Positions 18,743-28,588 of a stretch of 64,000 bases of DNA are shown here, in pieces. The stretch is from Stenotrophobium rhamnosiphilum (GTDB taxonomy: Bacteria > Pseudomonadota > Gammaproteobacteria > Nevskiales > Nevskiaceae). The notes under the pieces are model-generated. The model was not told the DNA's origin. It searched no databases and was given only the letters and a program-made list of their open reading frames with translations. A program made the position numbers and the translations under genes. The stretch spans positions 372,001 through 436,000 of the forward strand of contig NZ_QANS01000002.1 of the NCBI RefSeq assembly GCF_003052265.1, written 5' to 3'. Each line of letters starts with the position of its first letter. Positions within the stretch are counted from its first letter, which is position 1.

Positions 18743-19777
18743 TTAACCGCCTGCTGCAGCCACTTCTGCTGCAAAGTCAGTTTGAGCCTTTTCGATGCCG
18801 TCGCCGACAGCGAAACGCACGAAGCGTGCGACGCTGGCTTTCTGCGACGCGAGCAGCTTTTCAACCGTCTCGTCTGGGTTCTTAACAAAAGGCTGACCCA
18901 GCAGGGTGATTTCGTTCACGAACTTGGCAACCTTGCCGTCGAGCATCTTGGACTGGATTTCAGCAGGTTTCGCCTTGTAACCACCACCGAACTTCTTCTT
19001 GATCGTGGCGTACTCGTCATCCCATTCCTTCTTGCCTTCAGCGGAGAGGCCGTCATAGTGACCATTGGTCTTCTCGCCATCCATTTCTTTAAGGAACCCG
19101 GCCAGCTTGTCGGACTCAGCCTTGGCTTCGGCCTGTTCCTGCGCAACCGTGGCTTCGATGATGCGGCGCTCGGTAGCCAGAACTTCGGCCGAGATCTGCG
19201 AAACGTCGAGGAAACGTGGATTGGAAGCAGCGACATGCATCGCAACGTCCTTGGCCACTTCCGCGCTGCCCGTGTTCAAGGCCACGACCGCGCCAATCTT
19301 GGTGCCGTGCAGGTAGGCGGCGATTTCGCCAGCTGCCTTGTTCACGATCTCAAAACGACGGATGGTCATGTTTTCGCCGAGTTTGGCGATCAGTGCGCGG
19401 CGCTTTTCTTCCAGCGTTTCGCCACCAACGTCGAGCGCCAACAGCGCAGCGAGGTCAGCAGGTTTGTGCTTGAGTGCAGCCTGTGCGGCAGCAGCAGCGA
19501 GGCCCTGGAATTCGTCGCCTTTGGAGACGAAGTCGGTTTCGGAGTTCACTTCAACCAGCACAACCGAGCCGGCGTCAGATGCCATCGCGATCACGCCTTC
19601 AGCAGCCGTACGGCCGCCTTTCTTGTCAGCCTTGGCCATGCCGTCCGTGCGCAGCTTTTCAGCGGCTTTGTCGATGTCGCCACCGGTGGCTTCGAGCGCT
19701 TTTTTGCAGTCGCTCATGCCAGCGCCAGTGCGCTCGCGGAGTTCCTTAACCTGTGATGCAGTAATTGGAGTTGTCAT
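18743..19777 (-). CDS. tsf: Elongation factor Ts with an unusual insertion
   Basis: 344 aa nucleotide exchange factor for EF-Tu. The N-terminal UBA-like domain (1-55, VKELRERTGAGMSDCKKAL) and the exchange motif TDFVSK (81-86) are normal, as is the C-terminal end TDFAAEVAAAGG. Between ERRIIEA and KPAEIQSKMLDGKV, residues about 213-268 form an extra charged segment of roughly 50 residues compared with the E. coli protein of about 283 residues. The frame is open and codon use looks unchanged, so it is not a frameshift. ATG at 19777 is chosen; an upstream TTG at 19786 is less likely. Confidence 0.95.
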   Translation of the reverse strand: MTTPITASQVKELRERTGAGMSDCKKALEATGGDIDKAAEKLRTDGMAKADKKGGRTAAEGVIAMASDAGSVVLVEVNSETDFVSKGDEFQGLAAAAAQAALKHKPADLAALLALDVGGETLEEKRRALIAKLGENMTIRRFEIVNKAAGEIAAYLHGTKIGAVVALNTGSAEVAKDVAMHVAASNPRFLDVSQISAEVLATERRIIEATVAQEQAEAKAESDKLAGFLKEMDGEKTNGHYDGLSAEGKKEWDDEYATIKKKFGGGYKAKPAEIQSKMLDGKVAKFVNEITLLGQPFVKNPDETVEKLLASQKASVARFVRFAVGDGIEKAQTDFAAEVAAAGG

Positions 19778-19865
19778 AGGTATCAAATCTTTATTGCCGC
19801 CATTGAGGCAGCAGATGAGGAATAAATCTGGCTTGAAACTAAATTGAGCCTAAAACAGCAGGCCT

Positions 19866-19902
19866 AAAACAGAACGGGAAGAGACATTGAAGTCTCTTCC
19901 CG
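19866..19902 (-). terminator. Attenuator-like hairpin between rpsB and tsf
   Basis: CGGGAAGAGAC (19875-19885) and GTCTCTTCCCG (19892-19902) make a perfect 11-bp stem with a six-base loop. On the minus strand the stem is followed by TTCTGTTTT. Because tsf has no evident promoter of its own, this probably acts as a partial terminator that lowers tsf relative to rpsB, as reported for the E. coli rpsB-tsf operon. Confidence 0.7.
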
Positions 19903-19914
19903 CTCGCCTACGAT

Positions 19915-20739
19915 TTAGGCTTCGGCGCCACGACGGCCGCGCGAACCACGGTCGTTCTTGCCATCTTTTTCGCCAGGCTTACGCGGACGCGGTTTGCGTG
20001 GTGCTTCCATCTTCACTTCTGGCTCTGGCACATATTCGTCAGGCTTGAGGTTCGGGTTCGAACCACGGCCTTCGAGAATGGCTTCAGCCAGGCAGGCGGT
20101 GTAGACCTTGATGGCGCGGGTTGCGTCGTCGTTACCTGGGATCACGTAGTCAACAGGCTGCGGATCGTTGTTGGTGTCGACGACGGCGATAACCGGAATG
20201 CCGAGCTTCTTGGCTTCAGCAATCGCGTTCTTTTCGTAACCGGTGTCGATAACGAACAGGCAGTCCGGCAGGCTCGGCATGTTCTTGATGCCGCCCAGCG
20301 ACTTGCGCAGTTTTTCAACTTCGCGAGTGTGGTTGAGCTGTTCTTTCTTGGTCAGACGATTGATGCTGCCATCTTCAATTGCTTTTTCCATCTCGTGCAG
20401 GCGCTTGATCGAGCCCTTGATGGTCTTGAAGTTGGTCAGCGTGCCGCCCAGCCAGCGCTGGGAAACATACGGCATGTGGCAACGCAGCGCTTCGGCTTCA
20501 ACTGCCTCACGTGCAGCGCGCTTGGTGCCTACGAACAGGATACGGCCGCCGTTGGCGGCGAGCTTGCCAGCGAAGGAGCAAGCGTCCTTCAGCATCGGCA
20601 GGGTCTGTTCGAGGTTAACGATGTGAATGCGGTTACGTTCGCCGAAAATGTAAGCTTCCATTTTCGGGTTCCAGTAGCGGGTGCGGTGTCCAAAGTGGAC
20701 GCCCGCTTCCAGCAACTGTCGCATAGTGATATTCGACAT
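19915..20739 (-). CDS. rpsB: 30S ribosomal protein S2
   Basis: 274 aa. Starts [18 protein letters not shown], the universal S2 N-terminus, with AAGGAG eight bases upstream. The signature blocks [10 protein letters not shown] and [13 protein letters not shown] are present. The C-terminus carries a proline-, arginine- and glycine-rich tail (after EPEVKMEAP) that exceeds the E. coli protein by about 30 residues. An in-frame opening to 20787 is upstream leader sequence, not coding. Confidence 0.97.
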   Translation of the reverse strand: MSNITMRQLLEAGVHFGHRTRYWNPKMEAYIFGERNRIHIVNLEQTLPMLKDACSFAGKLAANGGRILFVGTKRAAREAVEAEALRCHMPYVSQRWLGGTLTNFKTIKGSIKRLHEMEKAIEDGSINRLTKKEQLNHTREVEKLRKSLGGIKNMPSLPDCLFVIDTGYEKNAIAEAKKLGIPVIAVVDTNNDPQPVDYVIPGNDDATRAIKVYTACLAEAILEGRGSNPNLKPDEYVPEPEVKMEAPRKPRPRKPGEKDGKNDRGSRGRRGAEA

Positions 20740-20764
20740 GTGTACAACTCCTTGGGTTGATAGC

Positions 20765-20804
20765 AAACCGCGTCGAAGTGCAAGCACCCAAGACCGACGC
20801 GTTT
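20765..20804 (-). promoter_or_regulatory. Structured leader of rpsB
   Basis: CGCGTCG (20769-20775) pairs with CGACGCG (20795-20801), extended by an A-T flank with one bulged base, about 25-65 bases upstream of the rpsB start codon. A conserved stem-loop in the rpsB leader binds S2 for autoregulation in gammaproteobacteria. I infer the same role from position; the sequence match to the known motif was not tested. Confidence 0.45.
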
Positions 20805-20859
20805 GGATTAATCAAAGTACAGTGCGGCAGGATTGCCGAATTGCCTTTGAAGGGCGCGC

Positions 20860-20888
20860 TTTATACCATAGCGACCCTTTGAAAACAA
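20860..20888 (-). promoter_or_regulatory. Sigma-70 promoter of rpsB-tsf
   Basis: On the minus strand TTGTTT (20888-20883), a 17-base spacer and TATAAA (20865-20860) make a good sigma-70 promoter. The predicted start near 20853 leaves a leader of about 110 bases before rpsB. The divergent map gene starts at 20922, so its promoter must overlap this region. Confidence 0.7.
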
Positions 20889-20921
20889 CGCGTTCCCCTG
20901 CGTTTCCCCTAGCTCCGGCCC

Positions 20922-21707
20922 ATGTCGATCACTATAAAAAACACCGAACAACAGCAGATGATGCGCGCCGCGGGCGCCGCCGCCGGGGACGTGCTGACCA
21001 TGATTGCGCCATATGTAAAACCGGGCGTCAGCACCGATGAACTGAATCGCCGTTGCCACGACTACATCGTCAATACGCTCAAGTGCATCCCTGCCCCGCT
21101 GAACTACGGCGGCGGCAACGGCCGCGTGCCCTTCCCAAAATCGATCTGCACATCGGTCAACCACGTGGTCTGCCACGGCATTCCCGGCCCTAAGACCTTG
21201 AAAAAAGGCGATTCTTTGAACATCGACGTCACCGTCATCAAAGACGGCTGGCATGGCGATACCAGCCAGATGTTCCATGTCGGCGAGCCCACCGTGTTGG
21301 CCAAACGTCTGGCTGAAACCACGCGCGAAGCGATGATCGAAGGCATCAAAGTGGTGCGTCCAGGCGCCAAACTGGGCGATATCGGCGCCGTGATTCAGAA
21401 ATACGCCGAGGCCCGCGGCTTCACCGTGGTCCGGGAATATTGCGGTCATGGCATTGGCCAAATTTTCCACGAAGACCCGCAAGTCGTGCATTACGGCAAA
21501 GCTGGCACGGGAGTTGAATTACAAGCCGGCATGACCTTTACCATCGAACCTATGATCAACGCCGGCAAAGTCGACGTTAAACTCCTGCCTGATGGCTGGA
21601 CCGTGGTCACCAAAGATCACTCAATGTCCGCCCAATGGGAGCACACCATTCTCGTGACCGAAACCGGCTATGAAGTACTGACCCTGCGCGCAGGGGAAGT
21701 CGTCTAA
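20922..21707 (+). CDS. map: Methionine aminopeptidase, type I
   Basis: 261 aa. Removes the initiator methionine from nascent proteins. All five metal ligands can be seen: two Asp in NIDVTV and HGDTSQMF, His in CGHGIG, and two Glu in TIEPMI and WEHTILV. It is divergent from rpsB, as in E. coli. The ribosome binding site is weak (CTCCGGCCC before the ATG). Its TAA overlaps the glnD ATG by one base. Confidence 0.97.
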   Translation: MSITIKNTEQQQMMRAAGAAAGDVLTMIAPYVKPGVSTDELNRRCHDYIVNTLKCIPAPLNYGGGNGRVPFPKSICTSVNHVVCHGIPGPKTLKKGDSLNIDVTVIKDGWHGDTSQMFHVGEPTVLAKRLAETTREAMIEGIKVVRPGAKLGDIGAVIQKYAEARGFTVVREYCGHGIGQIFHEDPQVVHYGKAGTGVELQAGMTFTIEPMINAGKVDVKLLPDGWTVVTKDHSMSAQWEHTILVTETGYEVLTLRAGEVV

Positions 21708-24388
21708 TGGGCGCAGAAATCGAACTCGCCGAAGACGAAGCCGCGTCGATTTTTAGCACGCCAAAAATCCGCGCTCGCCTGCATCTGGATGGCCGCTCTA
21801 TCGCCGCCTTCCGCGACACCCTTACTTGGGGCCGCGAGCGCCTATTCACGCTGTTTCACGAAGGCATGCCTGCGGACTCGCTGGTCCACGCCCGCGCCCA
21901 TTTGGTTGATGAAGTTTTGCGTGAAGCCTGGCTGAAGTTTCTGCCAGAAAATCCGCAGGGTTTGGCGATGATTGCTGTCGGCGGTTACGGCCGTGGCGAA
22001 CTGCTGCCGCACTCGGATATCGACATTCTGTTGCTGCACGAGCCCGGCGCGCTGGAGCAATACCGCCAGTCACTGGAACAGCTCACTGCATTTGGCTGGG
22101 ACATTGGCCTCGAAGTCGGCCAGAGCGTGCGCACAGTTGATGATTGCCGTCAGCAGGCGGATGGCGATATCACCGTCATGACCAACATGATGGAAGCGCG
22201 TCCGCTGATCGGCGATATGCGCCTTTACAGCGCCATGCAAACTGCCATCGCGCCAGACAAACTCTGGCCCGCTGATGAGTTCTATCGCGCCAAGCGCGAT
22301 GAGCAAGCGGCACGTCACAAAAAGTACGACGACACCGGCTACAAGCTGGAACCGAACGTCAAAGAAGGCCCCGGCGGTCTACGCGATATTCACACCGTTG
22401 GCTGGGTTGCCAAGCGCCACTTCGGCGCACGCAATCTGATTGAACTGCGTGATCGCGGCTTCCTGACAAAACAAGAATGCGACGAGCTTTTCGCTGGCCA
22501 AGATTTCCTCTGGCGTGTGCGCTTTTCGCTGCACATGATCACCGGCCGTCGCGAAGATCGTTTGCTGTTCGATCATCAGATTAAAGTCGCTGCATTGTTT
22601 GGCTATGTGGACTCCGACCGCAATCGCGCCGTCGAACAGTTCATGCAGCTTTACTACCGCACGATCAAATCACTGTCATGCCTCAACGACGTGTTGTTGC
22701 AGCTGTTCGACGAAGCGATTCTGCATGCTGAAGTTCGCGAAGAACCGAAAGCACTGAACCCTCGCTTTGAAGTGCGTCGCAACTTCATTGAAGTGCGTAG
22801 TGAAGATGTGTTCAAACAACATCCGCATGCGCTGATCGAAATCTTTTTGCTGATGCAGCAAAATCCAAAAATTGAAGGCATCCGCGCCAGTACCTTGCGT
22901 TTGATTCTGCGCGATGCTCGATTGATCAACGATACAGTTCGCCAAGACGTACGCGCACGCAGCTTGTTCATCGAAATGTTCCGCGAAGGCCGTGGCCTCA
23001 CACGCAATCTGCGCCGCATGAATCGTTACAACGTGTTGGGCAGCTATCTACCTGCGTTCGGTCAAATCATCGGTCTGATGCAGTACGACCTGTTTCACAC
23101 GCTCACCGTCGACGAACACACACTCTACGTTCTGCGCAACGCACGACGTTTTGCGATGAAGCGTTTCCGTGATGAGTTCCCTTTCTGCAGCGACGTGATG
23201 GATCGCCTCACCAAGCCGGAAGTGCTGTATCTCGGCGCTTTCTTCCACGACATGGCCAAAGGTCGTGGTGGCGATCACTCTGAATTGGGCGGACAAGAAG
23301 CTGAAGAGTTTTGCCTCAATCACGGTCTCTCGCACGGCGATGCTGCGATTGTTTCGTGGCTGGTGAAAAACCATCTGTTGATGTCGCTCACCGCTCAGAA
23401 ACAAGACATCACAGATCCAAAAGTGATTTCCGATTTTGCTCGCAAGATCGCTGATCGCAGCAAGCTCGATTATCTGTTCCTGCTCACTTGCGCAGACATT
23501 CGCGGCACCAACCCAGCACTGTGGAATTCCTGGCGCGAAAGCTTGCTGGTCAATCTCTACAACGCGACTGCTCGCGCACTCGAACGTGGCCTGCACAACC
23601 CAGTCAATGAAGCAGAGATGGTTGCTGAACAGCGCAGCCGCGCACTCACGCTCGTCGCTGCCAAAGGCGTTGATCCGCAACAAGCGAAAGAAGTTTGGGC
23701 GCGTTTCGAAAACGATTATTTCTTGCGCCACACGCCAGAAGAATTGGCTTGGCACCTGCCAGAAATTCTCTCCAGCACCGAAGAAAAATTGCCGCTGGTT
23801 TTGGTGGAGCCCCTCGCCGACCGCGGTACGACCGTCTTCATATACACGCGCGACCGCGACCATTTGTTTGGCCTCACCACGGGCGTTCTCGCTCGCCTCG
23901 GCTTGAACATTTTGGACGCACGTCTCAACACCACGGACGACGGCTACACGCTGGATTCATACATGGTGATGGAAGGCGACGGCTCACCGATTGATGGCGC
24001 ACATCGCTACGATGAAATTCGCGATGCACTACGCAAAGTGCTGAGCGATCCAGATATTTCCATCGTCGATGTGAACCGTCGCACTTCACATAAGCTCAAG
24101 CACTTCAACACGCCGACGACGATTTATTTCAGTCAGGATCAAGCGCGCAAGCGTACGATTCTTGAACTTGTCACCGCCGACCAACCTGGTCTGCTGTCGA
24201 TGATCGGCCGCGTGTTCCAGAAGCGCGGCATCCTGCTCGACGCCGCTAAGATCGGCACGATTGGCGAGCGCGCTGAAGACGTTTTCTTTATCACTGATCG
24301 GATGCATCGCCCACTTCTCGATGAGAAAGTCATCGAAGAACTCCGCGAAGTCATCACCCGCACACTCAACCGTACTGAAGCCAACTAA
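21707..24388 (+). CDS. glnD: Bifunctional uridylyltransferase/uridylyl-removing enzyme GlnD
   Basis: 893 aa nitrogen sensor that uridylylates PII proteins when glutamine is low and removes the groups when it is high. The nucleotidyltransferase motif [17 protein letters not shown] begins near residue 92, the HD hydrolase motif [14 protein letters not shown] near 513, and two ACT domains start near 708 and 815. Start ATG overlaps the map stop, with AGGGGAAG seven bases upstream. Length matches the family. Confidence 0.97.
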   Translation: MGAEIELAEDEAASIFSTPKIRARLHLDGRSIAAFRDTLTWGRERLFTLFHEGMPADSLVHARAHLVDEVLREAWLKFLPENPQGLAMIAVGGYGRGELLPHSDIDILLLHEPGALEQYRQSLEQLTAFGWDIGLEVGQSVRTVDDCRQQADGDITVMTNMMEARPLIGDMRLYSAMQTAIAPDKLWPADEFYRAKRDEQAARHKKYDDTGYKLEPNVKEGPGGLRDIHTVGWVAKRHFGARNLIELRDRGFLTKQECDELFAGQDFLWRVRFSLHMITGRREDRLLFDHQIKVAALFGYVDSDRNRAVEQFMQLYYRTIKSLSCLNDVLLQLFDEAILHAEVREEPKALNPRFEVRRNFIEVRSEDVFKQHPHALIEIFLLMQQNPKIEGIRASTLRLILRDARLINDTVRQDVRARSLFIEMFREGRGLTRNLRRMNRYNVLGSYLPAFGQIIGLMQYDLFHTLTVDEHTLYVLRNARRFAMKRFRDEFPFCSDVMDRLTKPEVLYLGAFFHDMAKGRGGDHSELGGQEAEEFCLNHGLSHGDAAIVSWLVKNHLLMSLTAQKQDITDPKVISDFARKIADRSKLDYLFLLTCADIRGTNPALWNSWRESLLVNLYNATARALERGLHNPVNEAEMVAEQRSRALTLVAAKGVDPQQAKEVWARFENDYFLRHTPEELAWHLPEILSSTEEKLPLVLVEPLADRGTTVFIYTRDRDHLFGLTTGVLARLGLNILDARLNTTDDGYTLDSYMVMEGDGSPIDGAHRYDEIRDALRKVLSDPDISIVDVNRRTSHKLKHFNTPTTIYFSQDQARKRTILELVTADQPGLLSMIGRVFQKRGILLDAAKIGTIGERAEDVFFITDRMHRPLLDEKVIEELREVITRTLNRTEAN

Positions 24389-24389
24389 A

Positions 24390-25211
24390 ATGAATAAAGA
24401 CGAACTCCAGAAAATCATCGAATCTGCCTGGGAACAGCGCGACACGCTCGACAAGTGCAATGCCACTCTGCGCAGCGCAGTAGATAAAACCATTTGTCTT
24501 CTGGACAAAGGCGAAGTTCGCGTTGCCGAGCCTACCGCCGACGGCTGGAAGGTCAACGAGTGGCTAAAGAAAGCCGTACTGCTCTACTTCCGCCTGCATA
24601 ACAATGCACCGGTGGAAATGGGCCGCTTGCATGGCTATGACAAAGTACCTTTGAAGTTTGCTGATTGGTCCGAAGCGGACTTCGTTGCACAAGGCGCACG
24701 CATCGTGCCGCCTGCTGCTGCACGCAAAGGTTCATTCATCGCACCGAACGCAATCTTGATGCCGTCCTACGTCAACATCGGCGCCTATGTCGGCTCCGGC
24801 ACCATGGTGGATACCTGGGCTACGGTTGGTTCCTGCGCACAGATTGGTTCTAACGTGCATCTCTCAGGCGGCGTCGGCATCGGCGGCGTTCTGGAACCTC
24901 TACAGGCCAGCCCAACAATTATCGAAGACGACTGCTTTATCGGCGCTCGCTCAGAAGTCGTTGAAGGCGTCATCGTTGAAAAAGGCGCAGTGCTTTCGAT
25001 GGGCGTTTTCATCGGCCAAAGCACGCCGATTTACGATCGCGAAACCGGCGAAATCAGCTATGGCCGCGTACCTGCTGGCGCTGTTGTGGTCGCGGGCTCA
25101 CTGCCTAAAGATGGCGGCAGGTACAACCTTACCTGCGCCGTTATCGTGAAGCGCGTAGACGCTAAAACCCGCGCTAAAGTTGGCATCAACGCTTTGTTGC
25201 GCGATCTGTAA
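24390..25211 (+). CDS. dapD: 2,3,4,5-tetrahydropyridine-2,6-dicarboxylate N-succinyltransferase
   Basis: 273 aa trimeric left-handed beta-helix enzyme of the succinylase branch of lysine/diaminopimelate synthesis. An N-terminal helical domain ([17 protein letters not shown]) leads into hexapeptide repeats and the family region [20 protein letters not shown]. It begins one base after the glnD stop, so an in-frame opening starting at 24261 inside glnD is rejected. DapE, which acts two steps later, is encoded 2.2 kb downstream. Confidence 0.97.
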   Translation: MNKDELQKIIESAWEQRDTLDKCNATLRSAVDKTICLLDKGEVRVAEPTADGWKVNEWLKKAVLLYFRLHNNAPVEMGRLHGYDKVPLKFADWSEADFVAQGARIVPPAAARKGSFIAPNAILMPSYVNIGAYVGSGTMVDTWATVGSCAQIGSNVHLSGGVGIGGVLEPLQASPTIIEDDCFIGARSEVVEGVIVEKGAVLSMGVFIGQSTPIYDRETGEISYGRVPAGAVVVAGSLPKDGGRYNLTCAVIVKRVDAKTRAKVGINALLRDL

Positions 25212-25240
25212 CTCGCAAAGATTCAGATACCGTAGGTTCG

Positions 25241-25276
25241 TCGATGGGCTTCGCAATGCGAAGCCCATCGATTTTT
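25241..25276 (+). terminator. Terminator of map-glnD-dapD
   Basis: A perfect 14-bp stem (25241-25254 with 25258-25271) and a three-base loop, followed by TTTTT at 25272-25276, 30 bases past the dapD stop. Confidence 0.93.
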
Positions 25277-25311
25277 AGCAAAAAGAATACTGCGTCTCAA
25301 TCAGCCGCCTT

Positions 25312-27396
25312 ATGGACAATATGATTCAATCCCGCGCGTTTAATCGATCCTTGATTCTCTGGGGACTGCTGGGAATAACCTTACTGCTGTTCCGCGTTTG
25401 GGATTGGTACGCATACGTGCGTCCTGAGCATCTGCCCGCAATTCACGTCAAACACGCCTTCATCACCGGATTTCGCTTCGACTTAAAAATTGCATCGTTT
25501 CTCGCGATGCCAGTCTTGCTTTGCGAACTATTTTTATTGGGACTGAAAAATTTTCCCAAGCCGCAAAAATATCTTCACCAATTGATTTCGATCTGGGGCG
25601 CAGTCGTCATTATCACGACCGTGCTTCTCGCCCTGATCAATCATTTCTATATCGGCTACTACCAGTCTCCGATCAACGTCATTATTTTTGGCTTGGCGGA
25701 CTACGACAGCTTCGCCGTGCTGACGTCGGTTTGGCAGGACTACCCGATCATCAAATTGCTGGCTGCCGTATTAGTCCTTAACTGGATTCTGTACAAAATC
25801 TGGAATGTCATCAGCAAACAAGCAGACGCTCTGATTGCGCACCGCGGCCGTTTGGTCAGTGTCATCGCTTGCTTCGCAACGCTTCTGCTGTTCGTGGGAT
25901 TTGCTCGTGGCAGTCTTGGTACTTTTCCGCTGCGCCAAAGTGAAGTTGCCGTAAGTCCGTTCGAACAGATCAATCAGATCGTTCCGAATGGTCCATGGGC
26001 AATGCGCATTGCAATCCATGATCGTGAGAGCGATCAGATTGATAAAGATCCTATGGTGGGATTGCGCGCGCTCGGCTTTCACTCTCCGGCTGAAGCGGCA
26101 AAAGCCTATGGCCTGACAGCTTCGGACGAGAGCGAAATTTTAAAGGCGCTTTACCTAAGAACTCCGCTAAATGCCGAGTTGGCAAACGCCCGCCCTAATG
26201 TGATCTTTGCTCAGATGGAATCCTGGGGTCGTTATGCGATGGACTTTGATAGTCCGAGCAACGATTTGCTCGGCCGCCTGCGCGCGCACACCAAGAAAGA
26301 TTATTTATTTAAAAATCTGCTCTCGGCTCAAAACGGCACTGGCGCGACCTACGAGGCCATCTTATTTAACTCGCCCGTTACCCCGCTCGCTCTGGGACGC
26401 AATGGTTTGACGCAGTTGCAGACCTCGGCTGCGCTGCCGTACAAAAATGCTGGCTATCACGTTATCTTTCTGACCTCGGGCAAACGCAGTTGGCGCAGTG
26501 TGAATCGCGTTTTGATTCAGCAAGGGTTTGATGAAGTTCTCGATATGAACGACATCATTACGCACTTCCCACAGGCTGCACGTGAGATCGGTGCTTGGGG
26601 CGTGCCAGACGCCTATATGTTCCAGTTCGCAAACATCCTGCTCAAAAAAGCGGAGGCGACAGGCAAGCCGCTGTTCATCTACATGAACACGCAAACCAAC
26701 CACCCTCCTTATGTCGTTCCCAAAACCTATTCGCTTTATCCGATCAATCTGGCGGCATTCGGAAACAAGTTGAACGAGGACACGGAGACTAGTCTCAGCA
26801 TTCTGCAAACCTATCAATACGCCAACGACGCATTGGGCGGATTTATGGATGCGCTGTATGCAGATGGCCTCGCAGAAAAAACCTTGGTCGCTGCAAGCGG
26901 CGATCACTACACACGCAATTTGTTTAAGTTCACCGGCGATGTGCAGATGCATTACACCTATGGCGTGCCACTTTTCCTGCACATTCCTCAACGCCTGCGC
27001 CCGACGCATGTGGTCGATATGGAGCGACACGCGAGCCATCGCGATATCTTTTCGACTCTGTATCAACACTCGCTGTCTGATGCCTGCTACTTCTCTGCGG
27101 GACAAAATCTGCTGTCACCAACCTTGGATCCTGTCGGCGTATCGCTGAGTGAATATCGCCATATGATCAGCGAGGATGGTGCGGTGCAGGATATTACTCA
27201 TCCTCTTTACCTGCGCTGGACGGCAGACGGAAAGGCTTTTGAGCCCTATCCTGAAAACACCGTGCCAGAGCGCATGAAAGCGCAGGTACTGCGAGAAAAA
27301 GCGTATGTTGCACTGTTAGACTGGAACATCCGCAGCGAGTTGCTTCAGCCAAGTACCAGCATGCGTTGTGAGAAATCAGTGCATCAACAGCCCTGA
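25312..27396 (+). CDS. LTA synthase/OpgB-like membrane sulfatase (phosphoglycerol-transferase type)
   Basis: 694 aa. Five predicted membrane helices (about 9-32, 53-77, 90-116, 143-163, 179-199) precede a large extracytoplasmic alkaline-phosphatase-superfamily domain, the architecture of LtaS and OpgB/MdoB. Catalytic residues can be placed: E303 in QMESW, nucleophile T346 in GTGATYEA, and D531/H532 in SGDHYTRN. In Gram-negative bacteria such enzymes move phosphoglycerol from phosphatidylglycerol to periplasmic glucans; some relatives add phosphoethanolamine instead. The substrate here is unknown and no glucan synthase genes are in the window. It follows a strong terminator and stands before dapE. 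ATG at 25312 or 25321 may start it. Confidence 0.85.
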   Translation: MDNMIQSRAFNRSLILWGLLGITLLLFRVWDWYAYVRPEHLPAIHVKHAFITGFRFDLKIASFLAMPVLLCELFLLGLKNFPKPQKYLHQLISIWGAVVIITTVLLALINHFYIGYYQSPINVIIFGLADYDSFAVLTSVWQDYPIIKLLAAVLVLNWILYKIWNVISKQADALIAHRGRLVSVIACFATLLLFVGFARGSLGTFPLRQSEVAVSPFEQINQIVPNGPWAMRIAIHDRESDQIDKDPMVGLRALGFHSPAEAAKAYGLTASDESEILKALYLRTPLNAELANARPNVIFAQMESWGRYAMDFDSPSNDLLGRLRAHTKKDYLFKNLLSAQNGTGATYEAILFNSPVTPLALGRNGLTQLQTSAALPYKNAGYHVIFLTSGKRSWRSVNRVLIQQGFDEVLDMNDIITHFPQAAREIGAWGVPDAYMFQFANILLKKAEATGKPLFIYMNTQTNHPPYVVPKTYSLYPINLAAFGNKLNEDTETSLSILQTYQYANDALGGFMDALYADGLAEKTLVAASGDHYTRNLFKFTGDVQMHYTYGVPLFLHIPQRLRPTHVVDMERHASHRDIFSTLYQHSLSDACYFSAGQNLLSPTLDPVGVSLSEYRHMISEDGAVQDITHPLYLRWTADGKAFEPYPENTVPERMKAQVLREKAYVALLDWNIRSELLQPSTSMRCEKSVHQQP

Positions 27397-27454
27397 ATTT
27401 CCAGCGTGCCCTTGCACTAACTCAATGGCCATCTAAAGAAGTTTAAATGTTGCT

Positions 27455-28588
27455 ATGACCACCTCATCACCGACACTGGATCTCACCCGCGAACTCATTT
27501 CGCGCCGCTCGCTCACGCCAGACGATGCTGGCTGCTGCGATTTGATCGGCGAACGTTTGAGCAAACTCGGCTTCAAGCTGGAGTGGATTAACTCCGAAGG
27601 TGTTATCAATCTTTGGGCCACTCTCGGTAGCGGTGCGCCGCTGATGATTTTGGCTGGCCATACCGATGTCGTACCGACTGGCCCGTTGGATCAGTGGAAC
27701 AGCGATCCATTCACGCCTGAGATTCGCGACGGCATTCTCTACGGCCGCGGTGCTGCCGATATGAAGAGCGGCCTCGCCGCGATGGTTTGTGCAGTTGAAC
27801 GTTTTGTAAAAGCGCGCGGCAAATTCAAGGGCACGATTGCGTTCCTGATCACCAGCGATGAAGAAGGCGTTGCCCTCTTCGGCACGCGTTACGTTGTCGA
27901 GCAACTCAAAGCACGCGGCGTGAAGCCGGACTACGCTATCGTCGGCGAGGCGTCCAGCAATGAACAACTCGGCGATCGCATCGTTATCGGTCGTCGCGGT
28001 TCGCTCAATGGCATCCTCAAGGTGTTGGGAAAGCAAGGTCACGTTGCGTATCCGCACAAGGTTGAGAATCCGATTCATCGCTTCGCGCCTGCCCTCGCAG
28101 AGTTAGTCGCGACGCAGTGGGATACAGGCAACGCGCACTTTCCGCCGACTTCATTTCAGGTCTCCAACATTCACTCAGGCACTGGAGCGAATAATGTCGT
28201 GCCCGGCGAATGCCAAGTCGTGTTCAACTTCCGCTTCTGCACAGAGTCGACCGCCGCATCATTGCGGGAACGTGTTGAGGCAATTTTGAAGAAGCACACG
28301 CTGCGCTATGAATTGGATTGGCAGCTTTCGGGCGAGCCGTTCCTGACGCGACAGGGCCAATTGATTGAAGCTGCAGCAAAGGCGTCGCAGGAAATCTCCG
28401 GTGTTAAGCCCGAGCTGTTCACCGGCGGCGGAACTTCTGATGCGCGCTTCATTTCACCTTGGGGCGCAGAAGTTGTTGAGATCGGCCCGATCAACGACAG
28501 CATCCATAAGCTCAATGAGCACGTAAAAGTGGCAGACCTTGATCGTCTCTCGACGATCTACGAACGCACACTCGAACAGCTCCTGTGA
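27455..28588 (+). CDS. dapE: Succinyl-diaminopimelate desuccinylase
   Basis: 377 aa di-zinc M20 peptidase-family enzyme that hydrolyses N-succinyl-LL-diaminopimelate. Zinc ligands and catalytic residues are in AGHTDVVP, GRGAADMKSG, TSDEEG, GEASSNEQ and NDSIHKLNE. The length matches the family. The stop overlaps the start of the next gene. With dapD it supplies diaminopimelate for peptidoglycan and lysine. Confidence 0.96.
   Translation: MTTSSPTLDLTRELISRRSLTPDDAGCCDLIGERLSKLGFKLEWINSEGVINLWATLGSGAPLMILAGHTDVVPTGPLDQWNSDPFTPEIRDGILYGRGAADMKSGLAAMVCAVERFVKARGKFKGTIAFLITSDEEGVALFGTRYVVEQLKARGVKPDYAIVGEASSNEQLGDRIVIGRRGSLNGILKVLGKQGHVAYPHKVENPIHRFAPALAELVATQWDTGNAHFPPTSFQVSNIHSGTGANNVVPGECQVVFNFRFCTESTAASLRERVEAILKKHTLRYELDWQLSGEPFLTRQGQLIEAAAKASQEISGVKPELFTGGGTSDARFISPWGAEVVEIGPINDSIHKLNEHVKVADLDRLSTIYERTLEQLL

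Noticed and set aside
18782-19756. A 324-residue plus-strand open frame antisense to tsf
   Set aside because: It is the mirror of a strongly conserved gene; GC-rich codon use leaves the opposite frame open.
23048-23863. A 271-residue minus-strand open frame inside glnD
   Set aside because: Antisense to the conserved HD/ACT region of glnD with no homology or ribosome binding site.
26362-27105. A 247-residue minus-strand open frame inside the sulfatase gene
   Set aside because: The sulfatase catalytic motifs run through the same stretch on the plus strand; the antisense frame has no recognisable features.
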